From: Paracoccus litorisediminis
GTDB lineage: Bacteria > Pseudomonadota > Alphaproteobacteria > Rhodobacterales > Rhodobacteraceae
Assembly: GCF_009711205.1 (NCBI RefSeq)
Contig: NZ_WMIG01000016.1
Location: 28,918-92,917, forward strand
Direction: 5' to 3'
Length of the DNA stretch: 64,000 nt
The notes below the pieces were generated by a model, which ran no database searches, was not told the DNA's origin, and saw only the letters and a list, made by a program, of their open reading frames with translations. Below, one piece after another: positions 40,922 through 48,375 of the stretch. The position numbers were made by a program, and so were the translations under genes. Positions within the stretch are counted from its first letter, which is position 1. The number at the start of each line of letters is the position of its first letter.

Positions 40922-42279
40922 ACGTTTAGCAGCAAATGTTCACGTTCCCACGGGCTGATGACTTGCAGGAACTCTTTGTATTCATTGCGCTTCACAGCCT
41001 GGTAAACATCGATGAATTCGCTGCCCAGCACCTCGCGCATGGCTTGGTCTTCGTCCATCAGATCCAGCGCGTCGCCAAGGTTGTAGGGCAGATCCTCATC
41101 CTGAGAGACATAGGCGTCGCCCAAGCATTCGGCGCGCGGATTTTCCTGCTCCAGCAGGCCCAGATAGCCGCAGGCGAGGCTGGCGGCGAGGCCCAGATAG
41201 GGGTTGCAATCCATCCCTGCCAACCGGTTCTCGATCCGCCGCGCCTCGGGGCCCGAAATTGGCACGCGCAGGCCCGTTGTCCGGTTGTCGCGACCCCATT
41301 CAAGGTTGATTGGTGCTGCAAAATCAGGAACATAGCGGCGATAGCTGTTGACATAGGGCGCCAGCAACGCCACCGCGGCCGGCAGGTGTTTCTGCATCCC
41401 CGCGATGAAATGCATGAAGGCCGGGGTCTCGTGTCCCTTGTCGTCCGAGAAAATGTTCCGCCCGGTCTCAAGGCTGACCACCGAATGGTGGATATGCATG
41501 GCGCTGCCGGGCTCATCCTCGATGGGTTTGGCCATGAAGGTGGCGAAGCAGTCGTGGCGCAGGGCGGCCTCGCGGATCAGGCGCTTGAAGTAGAAGATCT
41601 GGTCGGCCAGATGCACCGGGTCGCCGTGGTTCAGGTTGATCTCTACCTGACCGGCGCCGCCTTCCTGCAGGATGCCGTCAATCTCGAAACCCTGTGCTTC
41701 GGCGAAGTCATAGATGTCGTCGATGACCTTGCCGTATTCGTCCACCGCAGACATCGAATAGGCCTGTTTCGCGGCGGCGCGGCGGCCGGAACGGCCCATC
41801 GGCGGAATGATCGGCTGGTTCGGGTCGATATTCCGCGCGACAAGGAAAAATTCCATTTCCGGCGCGACGATCGGCTTCCAGCCTTTCTGGCGGTAGAGAT
41901 CGAGCACGCGCTTCAGCACGTTCCTTGGCGCGGTGGGGACGGGTTCGCCCTGCTGGTTCGACACGTCATGGATGACCTGCAGCGTCACATCCGCCGTCCA
42001 GGGTGCGGCGGTGGCGGTCGAGAAATCCGGCGTCAGGATCATGTCCGGTTCGGTGAAGGCCCCCGAAGGGTTGTCGGCCCAGTCACCGGTGATCGTCTGC
42101 AAAAAGATCGAGTTTGGCAGGTAGAACCGTTCCTGATGCGCGAATTTCGAGGCAGGCATGGCCTTGCCCCGCGCCACACCCGCAATGTCGGCGACAATGC
42201 ATTCGATCTCGTCCAGACGTCGGCCTTCGACATAGTCCTGCGCGGCCTGCGGGGCGTCTTCGATCCAATGGGGTTTCAT
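40918..42279 (-). CDS. puuA: gamma-glutamylputrescine synthetase (glutamine synthetase family)
   Basis: 453 residues of the GS family: an N-terminal beta-grasp part, EMEFFLVAR, GGAGQVEINLNHGD, MHIHHSVVSL, and ENRLAGMDCNPYLGLAASL. Its neighbours (PuuB-like oxidase, amidotransferase) favour the PuuA reaction, joining glutamate to a polyamine with ATP, over general glutamine synthesis. Confidence 0.85.
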   Translation of the reverse strand: MKPHWIEDAPQAAQDYVEGRRLDEIECIVADIAGVARGKAMPASKFAHQERFYLPNSIFLQTITGDWADNPSGAFTEPDMILTPDFSTATAAPWTADVTLQVIHDVSNQQGEPVPTAPRNVLKRVLDLYRQKGWKPIVAPEMEFFLVARNIDPNQPIIPPMGRSGRRAAAKQAYSMSAVDEYGKVIDDIYDFAEAQGFEIDGILQEGGAGQVEINLNHGDPVHLADQIFYFKRLIREAALRHDCFATFMAKPIEDEPGSAMHIHHSVVSLETGRNIFSDDKGHETPAFMHFIAGMQKHLPAAVALLAPYVNSYRRYVPDFAAPINLEWGRDNRTTGLRVPISGPEARRIENRLAGMDCNPYLGLAASLACGYLGLLEQENPRAECLGDAYVSQDEDLPYNLGDALDLMDEDQAMREVLGSEFIDVYQAVKRNEYKEFLQVISPWEREHLLLNV

Positions 42280-42980
42280 GCGGCACCTTGTTTGCGCAAC
42301 GCGGCGCGGGGCGTCTTGAAGAAAATCTCGATCCGGTCGGCAATGCTGGCCGATTGCAGCGACGATCCCATGCGGGCGCGGGCGGCATCCAGAAGCGTAT
42401 CGGGGACGACGCCCTTGGCGCGGGTCTCGATCAGGCCCTCGACGAATTCATCGCGGAACTCGGGATGCGCCTGCACGGTGAAGGCGCGGTCGTCATAGAC
42501 CAGCGCGGCATTTTCGCAAAACTCGCTGGAGGCCGCGATCTGCGCAGCTTCGGGGCGTTCGACGACCTGATCCTGATGCCAGGCGTTCAGGGTGATCTTT
42601 TCGTCTCCGAAAACGTAATCCTGCGCGCCGACCGACCAGCCGCCCGGATATTTCATCACCTTGCCGCCCATGGCCTGGGCGATGATCTGGTGGCCAAAGC
42701 AGATGCCGACCAGCGGCACGTGATCGGCATAGGCCTTGCGGATGAATTCCTGCAGCGGGGGAATGAAGTCGTGATCTTCATAGGCACCGTGACGCGAGCC
42801 GGTCAGCAGCCAGCCCTCGGCGTCGTGGACACTGGTGGGGAATTCCATGTTCTCGACATGGTAGCTGGAAAATTCGAAACCGCGTCCGGCGAGCAGTTTT
42901 TCGAACATGGAGTCGTAATCGCCCAGTTCGCCGCGAAGAAGTTCGGGCGACTGACCGCATTTCAGGATGCCGATGCGCAT
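42276..42980 (-). CDS. class I glutamine amidotransferase, probable gamma-glutamyl-GABA hydrolase role
   Basis: From the ATG complementary to 42978-42980, 234 residues. The nucleophile elbow is GICFGHQ with Cys94; QAHPEF gives His172 and Glu174, so the triad is complete. In the puu pathway PuuD of this fold releases glutamate from gamma-glutamyl-GABA; that role is inferred from position. The start lies 155 bases from the divergent aminotransferase, probably a shared control region. Confidence 0.8.
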   Translation of the reverse strand: MRIGILKCGQSPELLRGELGDYDSMFEKLLAGRGFEFSSYHVENMEFPTSVHDAEGWLLTGSRHGAYEDHDFIPPLQEFIRKAYADHVPLVGICFGHQIIAQAMGGKVMKYPGGWSVGAQDYVFGDEKITLNAWHQDQVVERPEAAQIAASSEFCENAALVYDDRAFTVQAHPEFRDEFVEGLIETRAKGVVPDTLLDAARARMGSSLQSASIADRIEIFFKTPRAALRKQGAA

Positions 42981-43135
42981 GATTGGCCTGTTGATTGTGC
43001 GACTCAAAGGTAGTCGGGCGGCACGGCCCGGACAAGTCCCCCTTCCTTGGTTTGGGATCGGTCCGGTGGGGCTGGCGATGCGCAAAAGGGCAGGCTAGGC
43101 TTTGCGGCAAATCCTTAGGAGGAAAGGAAAACCCC

Positions 43136-44263
43136 ATGGCCGGACTGCGCCCCGATGTCGATCCCGATGGCCTGCAGGAGTTCTCGGTTGTCTTCACCGA
43201 CCGCTCGCTGAACCACATGTCGCAGAAATATCAGCATGTCATGCGCGATGTCTCGGCCACCCTGCGCGAAGTCTACAAGGCCGAGGCCGTGGCGCTGGTC
43301 CCCGGCGGCGGCACCTGCGCGATGGAGGCTGTCGCCCGCCAGTTCGGACGCGACGCCCATGCGCTGATCGTCCGGAACGGCTTCTTCAGTTTCCGCTGGA
43401 GCCAGATCTTCGAGACGGGCGGCTTTGCGCGCGAAACCACGGTGATGATGGCGCGTCCCTTGGGCAATGAGGCGAAACCGCCCTTCGCCCCCGCGCCGGT
43501 CGAGGATGTCGTGGCCCGTATCCTTGAAACGCGACCCGACGCGGTTTTCGCCCCGCATGTCGAAACAGCCGCGGGGATGATCCTGCCGGACGATTATATC
43601 AAGGCCATTGCGGATGCCGCGCATGAGGTGGGCGCGCTGATGGTGTTGGACTGCATCGCCTCGGGTGCGATCTGGGTCGACATGCAGGCGACGGGGGTGG
43701 ATGTGCTGATCTCGGCCCCGCAAAAGGGGTGGTCGGCCTCGCCCTCGGCGGGGATGGTGATGCTGTCCCAGCGCGCGGTCGAGCAGCTTGAGCAGACGAC
43801 GTCGAACAGCTTCGCGCTGGACCTGAAAAAGTGGCGCGCGATCATGAAGGCCTATGAGGATGGCGGGCATGCCTATCATGCCACCATGCCGACCGATGCC
43901 ATTCTGGGCCTGCGCGACGCCATGGAGGAAACCCGCGATCTGGGCTTTGACGCCGCCCGCGACGCGCAATGGCGGCTGGGGAATGCCGTCCGGGCCGAGC
44001 TGGCCAGCCGGGGTCTGCGTTCGGTCGCGGCGGATGGTTTTGCCGCGCCGGGCGTCGTCGTCTGCTACACCGACGAGCCCGAGATCCAGAACGGCAAGCG
44101 GTTTCTTGCCGAGGGCTACCAGATCGCCGCGGGCGTGCCGCTGCAGGTAGGCGAGGGTGAGAATTTTCGCAGTTTCCGCATCGGGTTGTTCGGTCTGGAC
44201 AAGCTGAAGGATGTCGAGGGCACGCTGGATCGACTGCGTCCCGGCTTCGACGCGGTGCTGTAG
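43136..44263 (+). CDS. class V PLP-dependent aminotransferase
   Basis: 375 residues from ATG 43136, which has a very good AGGAGGAAAGG site. MLALVPGGGT-like loop VALVPGGGTCAMEA, Asp172 (LDCIAS) and the PLP lysine Lys197 in SAPQKGWSASP fit the alanine-glyoxylate/serine-pyruvate aminotransferase group. It faces the puu operon and may accept amine-pathway products, but the substrate cannot be read from the sequence. Confidence 0.85.
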   Translation: MAGLRPDVDPDGLQEFSVVFTDRSLNHMSQKYQHVMRDVSATLREVYKAEAVALVPGGGTCAMEAVARQFGRDAHALIVRNGFFSFRWSQIFETGGFARETTVMMARPLGNEAKPPFAPAPVEDVVARILETRPDAVFAPHVETAAGMILPDDYIKAIADAAHEVGALMVLDCIASGAIWVDMQATGVDVLISAPQKGWSASPSAGMVMLSQRAVEQLEQTTSNSFALDLKKWRAIMKAYEDGGHAYHATMPTDAILGLRDAMEETRDLGFDAARDAQWRLGNAVRAELASRGLRSVAADGFAAPGVVVCYTDEPEIQNGKRFLAEGYQIAAGVPLQVGEGENFRSFRIGLFGLDKLKDVEGTLDRLRPGFDAVL

Positions 44264-44343
44264 GGCAGGGCAGGGACGGGAACGATCGCCTTCTGTGGAC
44301 GTTGGGTTCGTGAACAGGAAGTTCACTTCGAAAGGACAGACCG

Positions 44344-44769
44344 ATGCCGAATCATGACCCGACGAACGACCTGAAGGCCGAAGCCCGCCGCGCCGCAGAG
44401 GATATCGGCCGCGAGGCTCGCCGTGCGGCGGATGACGCCGCAGATGCTGCCGAAAGCGCAAAAGCACGTGGATCCGAACTGCTGGGTTCGGCCCTTGAGA
44501 AAGGGGCCGAATTCGTTGACAGCGCGCGCAAGCGTGGCGGCGAATACTATGAAGGCGCGCGCAGCAAGGGTTCGGAATATGCCGAACATGCACGCGACGA
44601 AGCCCGCCGCATCTATCGCGAAGGCGAGCGCCGCGCCGGCGACGCCGCGGCCTATGCCGAGGACTATTACGACGATCTGACCGTGATGGTCCGCCGCAAT
44701 CCGGGGCAGGCGCTTGGCATCGCTGTCGGTGTCGGCTTCCTGCTTGGCCTGATCGTCGCGCGCCGCTAA
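44344..44769 (+). CDS. DUF883-like membrane-anchored protein (ElaB/YqjD type)
   Basis: 141 residues: a long Ala/Arg/Glu helix (residues 10-115, with EARRAAEDIG and RGSELLGSALEKGAEF repeats), then the RRNPGQALGIAVGVGFLLGLIV C-terminal anchor typical of DUF883 proteins, which tether ribosomes or shape the inner membrane under stress. It precedes a YqjE-like gene by nine bases, the usual pairing. Confidence 0.85.
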   Translation: MPNHDPTNDLKAEARRAAEDIGREARRAADDAADAAESAKARGSELLGSALEKGAEFVDSARKRGGEYYEGARSKGSEYAEHARDEARRIYREGERRAGDAAAYAEDYYDDLTVMVRRNPGQALGIAVGVGFLLGLIVARR

Positions 44770-44778
44770 GGACCGGTC

Positions 44779-45414
44779 ATGTTCGTCTTTGCCAGGAACA
44801 TGCAGCTTGCTGCCTCGGACAAGATGCGCCGCGCGGGGCTGGCGGTCGGGGCAGGGGTTGTCCTGACGATCGGGGCAGGGTTCCTGCTTGCCGCTCTGTG
44901 GACCTGGTTGGCCCATCATCTGGGCTGGGGTCCGATGGCTGCCTCGCTGGCGATCGGTGGAGTGCTGACGGTTCTGGGCCTGATCGTTCTATCCGTGGCA
45001 CGGGTCGAACGGCACCCGGTTCCCAGCACGGATGAACTGAAGATCGAGGTCGAGCAGCAGCTGAACCTGATGGCCAACACTGCCGTCACCAAGGTTTCCG
45101 ATGCTGCGGACGCCGCACTGGACCGCGCCAAGCTGAAAGCCGGTGAAGTCATGGATCTGGCCGAGAACAAGGTCCATGCGGTTGCTGACAATCTGGGCTA
45201 CCGCGCCAATCTGGCGGCGGATCAGGCCGAGGCGCGGGTCTATGGCGCAGCCCGCAATCTGGGCGACCAGGCGGCGCGACGCTTTGGCTTTGCTTCGGAT
45301 CCAGATGCCGGTCCGTCACGAAGCGCCACCGTCGCGCCCATCCTTGGCGTTCTGGCGGTGGGGATCACACTGGCCTCGCGATTGCGCGGCAGGCACGACC
45401 AGGACGAAGCCTGA
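44779..45414 (+). CDS. YqjE-like/phage_holin_3_6 membrane protein
   Basis: 211 residues with two membrane helices at about 18-42 and 55-72, then an amphipathic Ala-rich helix domain and a final hydrophobic segment near residue 190. The family (DUF1469) is a core bacterial membrane protein despite its holin name. It pairs with the DUF883 gene upstream and ends at a bidirectional terminator. Confidence 0.8.
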   Translation: MFVFARNMQLAASDKMRRAGLAVGAGVVLTIGAGFLLAALWTWLAHHLGWGPMAASLAIGGVLTVLGLIVLSVARVERHPVPSTDELKIEVEQQLNLMANTAVTKVSDAADAALDRAKLKAGEVMDLAENKVHAVADNLGYRANLAADQAEARVYGAARNLGDQAARRFGFASDPDAGPSRSATVAPILGVLAVGITLASRLRGRHDQDEA

Positions 45415-45420
45415 AAATAA

Positions 45421-45449
45421 AGAAAGCCCCGTAACTTACGGGGCTTTCT
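45421..45449. terminator. bidirectional terminator between convergent genes
   Basis: AGAAAGCCCCGTAA (45421-45434) and TTACGGGGCTTTCT (45436-45449) are a perfect 14-bp inverted repeat with a one-base centre. A-rich and T-rich flanks on the two sides allow termination for both the YqjE-like gene and grxD. Confidence 0.9.
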
Positions 45450-45467
45450 TGATAAAACCTGATGAGA

Positions 45468-45830
45468 TCAGGCGTTGGCTTCGCGGATCTTGTTCGCCGC
45501 GTCCTTGTCATAGGCGACACCGGCCTTGTCGAACAACTGGTCCAGCTCGCCCGAGAGCGTCATCTCGGTGATGATGTCGCAGCCACCGACGAATTCGCCC
45601 TTGATGTACAGTTGCGGGATCGTCGGCCAGTCCGAGAAGTCCTTGATGCCCTGACGGATGTCCGCATCCTTCAGCACGTCAACGTCGCGGTATTCCACAT
45701 TCATGTAGTTCAGGACGCCAGCAACCCGGCTGGAGAAACCGCATTGCGGCATTTCCTTCGAGCCCTTCATGAACAGCACGACATCGGTGCCGTCGATGGT
45801 GTCCTGGATCTTCTGACGAATGTCCGTCAT
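45468..45830 (-). CDS. grxD: monothiol glutaredoxin Grx4 type
   Basis: 120 residues with the CGFS motif (Cys30), TVPQ-like WPTIPQLYIKGEFVGGCDI with the cis-proline and GG glutathione site. These proteins carry [2Fe-2S] clusters in iron-sulfur trafficking and work with BolA, whose gene lies just upstream on the same strand. Confidence 0.95.
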   Translation of the reverse strand: MTDIRQKIQDTIDGTDVVLFMKGSKEMPQCGFSSRVAGVLNYMNVEYRDVDVLKDADIRQGIKDFSDWPTIPQLYIKGEFVGGCDIITEMTLSGELDQLFDKAGVAYDKDAANKIREANA

Positions 45831-45890
45831 CTGGGTCTTCCTTTTTCCTCATGCGCCGACTGCGGAGGGCCGCAGCGCAATCGCGCGGTC

Positions 45891-46133
45891 TTACTCGGGG
45901 GCCTTGGTCGTCAGGGCCAGCGCATGCAGTTCGCCTTGCGGGCCGTCCATCTTGCCTTGAAGCGCGGCATAGACGGCACGCTGCTGCTGGACGCGGTTCA
46001 GGCCACGGAAGCTCTCGTCGATCACCTCGGCAGCATAGTGATTTCCGTCACCGGCAAGGTCGGTGATTGAAATGCGTGCCTGAGGGAAGGCTGCACGGAT
46101 CAGCGCTTCGATGTCCTGGGCTTCCATCGCCAT
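45891..46133 (-). CDS. bolA: BolA family protein
   Basis: From the ATG complementary to 46131-46133, 80 residues. GDGNHYAAEVIDESFRG with the conserved His, and HALALTT at the end, are the BolA/IbaG pattern. BolA binds the cluster jointly with the CGFS glutaredoxin encoded downstream. Confidence 0.92.
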   Translation of the reverse strand: MAMEAQDIEALIRAAFPQARISITDLAGDGNHYAAEVIDESFRGLNRVQQQRAVYAALQGKMDGPQGELHALALTTKAPE

Positions 46134-46535
46134 GGTTGGTCCTTTCAAATGATGATGAAGATGTAGGGGAAGCCTTTGCGGCCCGCAAGATGCGCCCAAG
46201 GCGGCGGAAAGTCGCAAATCCTGCAAAAGTTGTAGATTGCCCGGAAAATCGTCCAGATTGGCGCTTCCATGACATAAAGCTTGTTCTCAACACGTTCCGG
46301 ACGATATTCGCGAGCCAAGGAGGAAATGGGGCGGATTCTCAGCAAAAAGGGGTGAAATCCACCACGGAAATCGACCAATCCAGAACAACAATAATCAGTA
46401 TTATGTTAAATTATGGTTATTTCATATCTGCCACAATCCGAAATTTCCCGCGTTTTCGTCTTGATCTTGCGACTAAGTCACGGAAGTTTCTGGCTTGTTT
46501 TCACAAGTCACCGGATCGCTGCGAAAGGAAAATTG
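46134..46535. other. 402-base AT-rich intergenic region
   Basis: Between divergent bolA and a thioredoxin-fold gene. The segment 46380-46440 is strongly AT-rich (ATAATCAGTATTATG, GTTAAATTATGG) and probably contains promoters. Several short frames are present but none has a convincing start and composition. Confidence 0.5.
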
Positions 46536-47087
46536 ATGGCCGTTACTCCACCCGTCTGCGATTTTGGCGCCCCTGCGCCGGATTTCCTTCTGCCCGATCC
46601 TGACGGCCATCCGTTCAGCCTGTCGCAGATCGCCGGCACACGCGGTACGCTGGTCATGTTCATCTGCAACCATTGCCCCTACGTTCAGGCGATCATCGAC
46701 CGCATCGCCCGTGACGCGGCGGAACTGCAGAAGCTGGGAATTGGTGTCGTCGCGATCTCGGCCAATGACGTGACCGAATATCCCCAGGACGGCCCCGAGC
46801 ACATGGCGATCGAGGCCCGGAAGCACGGCTTCACCTTTCCCTATCTGTACGACCAAAGCCAGGACGTGGCGCGCGCCTATGACGCGCAATGCACGCCAGA
46901 CTTCTTTGGCTACAACGCGCAGCTTCAGCTGCAATATCGCGGCCGCTTCGACAGTTCGCGTCGGACCGCCGCCGAACCCGATGCCCGACGCGAGTTGTTC
47001 GAGGCCATGGTGCAAATCGCAGAAACCGGGCAAGGTCCGCGCGAGCAGATCGCGTCCATGGGCTGCTCGATCAAGTGGAGATCCTGA
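46536..47087 (+). CDS. thioredoxin-family (AhpC/TSA-like) protein
   Basis: From ATG 46536 (AAAGGAAA upstream) 183 residues. APAPDFLLPDPDGHPFSLS and TLVMFICNHCPYV with Cys44 and Cys47 mark the redoxin subgroup with a C-N-H-C site. It presumably reduces peroxides or disulfides in the cytoplasm. gph follows with no gap. Confidence 0.88.
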   Translation: MAVTPPVCDFGAPAPDFLLPDPDGHPFSLSQIAGTRGTLVMFICNHCPYVQAIIDRIARDAAELQKLGIGVVAISANDVTEYPQDGPEHMAIEARKHGFTFPYLYDQSQDVARAYDAQCTPDFFGYNAQLQLQYRGRFDSSRRTAAEPDARRELFEAMVQIAETGQGPREQIASMGCSIKWRS

Positions 47088-47777
47088 ATGAATGTTTGCC
47101 TTGCGCCTTGCCCCGTGGTCTTCGACCTTGATGGCACGCTGATCGACAGTGCGCCCGACATCCATGCCACTGTCAACGCCGTGCTGCGCCTGAACCATGT
47201 GGCGCCGCTGACACTGGATCAGGTGCGCGGCTTCATCGGCGGCGGTGTCGACCTGCTGTGGAAACGCGTCATCGCCGCCGCTGGCCTTGCGCCCGAGGCG
47301 CATCGCGATCTGGTCGCATCCTTCATGACCCGCTACCACGACGCGACGGCGCTGACCCGGCTTTACCCGAATGTCGCCGAGGTGCTTGGCACGCTGGCCG
47401 ATCGCGGGCATCCCTTGGGTGTCTGCACCAACAAGCCGCTGCGCCCGACCCGTGCGCTGCTGGAACATTTCGGTCTGACCGGCCTGTTCAGTGCCGTGAT
47501 CGGCGGGGATTCCCTGCCGCAGCGCAAGCCTGATCCCGCACCGCTGCGCGCCGCCTTTGCCGCGCTTGGCGCCGATCCGGCGAAACCCCTTGGCCTTTAC
47601 GTCGGCGACAGCGAATTCGACGCGGAATGCGCGCAGAATACTGCCGTACCGTTCCTGCTGTTCACGCGCGGCTATCGCAAATCTGATCCTTCCGAGATGT
47701 ATCACACCGCGCGCTTCGACGATTTTGCCGAACTTCCCGGCCTGATCGAGGACCATGCCGAGATCGCCCGCGCGTGA
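47088..47777 (+). CDS. gph: phosphoglycolate phosphatase
   Basis: 229 residues of the HAD family: VFDLDGTLIDS (Asp13 and Asp15), CTNKPLRPT as motif II, QRKPDPAPL with the motif III lysine, and YVGDSEFDAECA as motif IV. The cap with FIGGGVDLLWKR fits Gph, which clears 2-phosphoglycolate formed by Rubisco or DNA repair. Confidence 0.9.
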   Translation: MNVCLAPCPVVFDLDGTLIDSAPDIHATVNAVLRLNHVAPLTLDQVRGFIGGGVDLLWKRVIAAAGLAPEAHRDLVASFMTRYHDATALTRLYPNVAEVLGTLADRGHPLGVCTNKPLRPTRALLEHFGLTGLFSAVIGGDSLPQRKPDPAPLRAAFAALGADPAKPLGLYVGDSEFDAECAQNTAVPFLLFTRGYRKSDPSEMYHTARFDDFAELPGLIEDHAEIARA

Positions 47778-47814
47778 TCGCCGCCTCTCTTGACAGAGCG
47801 GCCAAAGAAAACGA

Positions 47815-47844
47815 TCCGTCGGGCAGAATAACGCACCCGACGGA
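47815..47844. promoter_or_regulatory. hairpin ahead of the DUF442 gene
   Basis: TCCGTCGGG (47815-47823) and CCCGACGGA (47836-47844) are a perfect 9-bp inverted repeat with a 12-base loop, 16 bases before the ATG. No T run follows, so it may modulate translation rather than end transcription. Confidence 0.4.
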
Positions 47845-47860
47845 ACCCAAGGAGCCCCGA

Positions 47861-48289
47861 ATGGACCTGCGCCCGCTTACCCCCGAACTTTCGGTCTCGC
47901 CGCAAATCCGGCCCGAAGACCTGCCCGCGCTTGCCGCCGAGGGTTTCCGCGTCGTGATCAACAATCGCCCCGATGCCGAGGTCGGTCCCGATGAGGATGG
48001 CGAGGCGATGCGCCTAGCCGCCGAAGCTGCGGGCATGGAATATCGCGCGATTCCCTTCAATCCCGGCCAGATCACCCCGGACATGGTCGAGGCCCAGGCC
48101 GAGGCACTGGCCCTGCCCGGCCGCAAGATCGCCTATTGTCGTTCGGGCAACCGTTCGACCGTGCTTTGGGCGCTTAGCCGCGCCGGTGATGAGCCGACTG
48201 CGGAACTGCTCGAAACCGCGGCACGGGCGGGCTATGATCTGTCGGGCATCCTCCCGTTGATCGATTCCATCGCCACACGCGGGCGTTGA
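47861..48289 (+). CDS. DUF442/TIGR01244 sulfurtransferase-like protein
   Basis: From ATG 47861, 142 residues. LTPELSVSPQIRPEDLPALA and FRVVINNRPD, then IAYCRSGNRST with Cys93 as nucleophile, match the DUF442 (Blh N-terminal) family. Some members are persulfide or sulfide-handling enzymes. The rhodanese-type CxxxxR loop is intact. Confidence 0.88.
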   Translation: MDLRPLTPELSVSPQIRPEDLPALAAEGFRVVINNRPDAEVGPDEDGEAMRLAAEAAGMEYRAIPFNPGQITPDMVEAQAEALALPGRKIAYCRSGNRSTVLWALSRAGDEPTAELLETAARAGYDLSGILPLIDSIATRGR

Positions 48290-48324
48290 TCCACGCGCTT
48301 CGGCGCGATTGAGACTGGCGTTTC

Positions 48325-48348
48325 GGCCCCCCTTGCGTTACGGGGGCC
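48325..48348. terminator. hairpin between DUF442 gene and typA
   Basis: GGCCCCC (48325-48331) pairs with GGGGGCC (48342-48348) around a 10-base loop. No T run follows on the plus strand, but it separates the two units. Confidence 0.4.
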
Positions 48349-48375
48349 GCAACTTCATTCCAAAGGCCAGCTCTC

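Noticed and set aside
40936..42498. 520-aa plus-strand frame opposite puuA
   Set aside because: Antisense shadow of the glutamine-synthetase-like gene, which has clear motifs.
44779..45414. Second phage holin
   Set aside because: The phage_holin_3_6 name is historical; the protein belongs to the YqjE/DUF1469 core membrane family beside a DUF883 gene, with no phage genes near.
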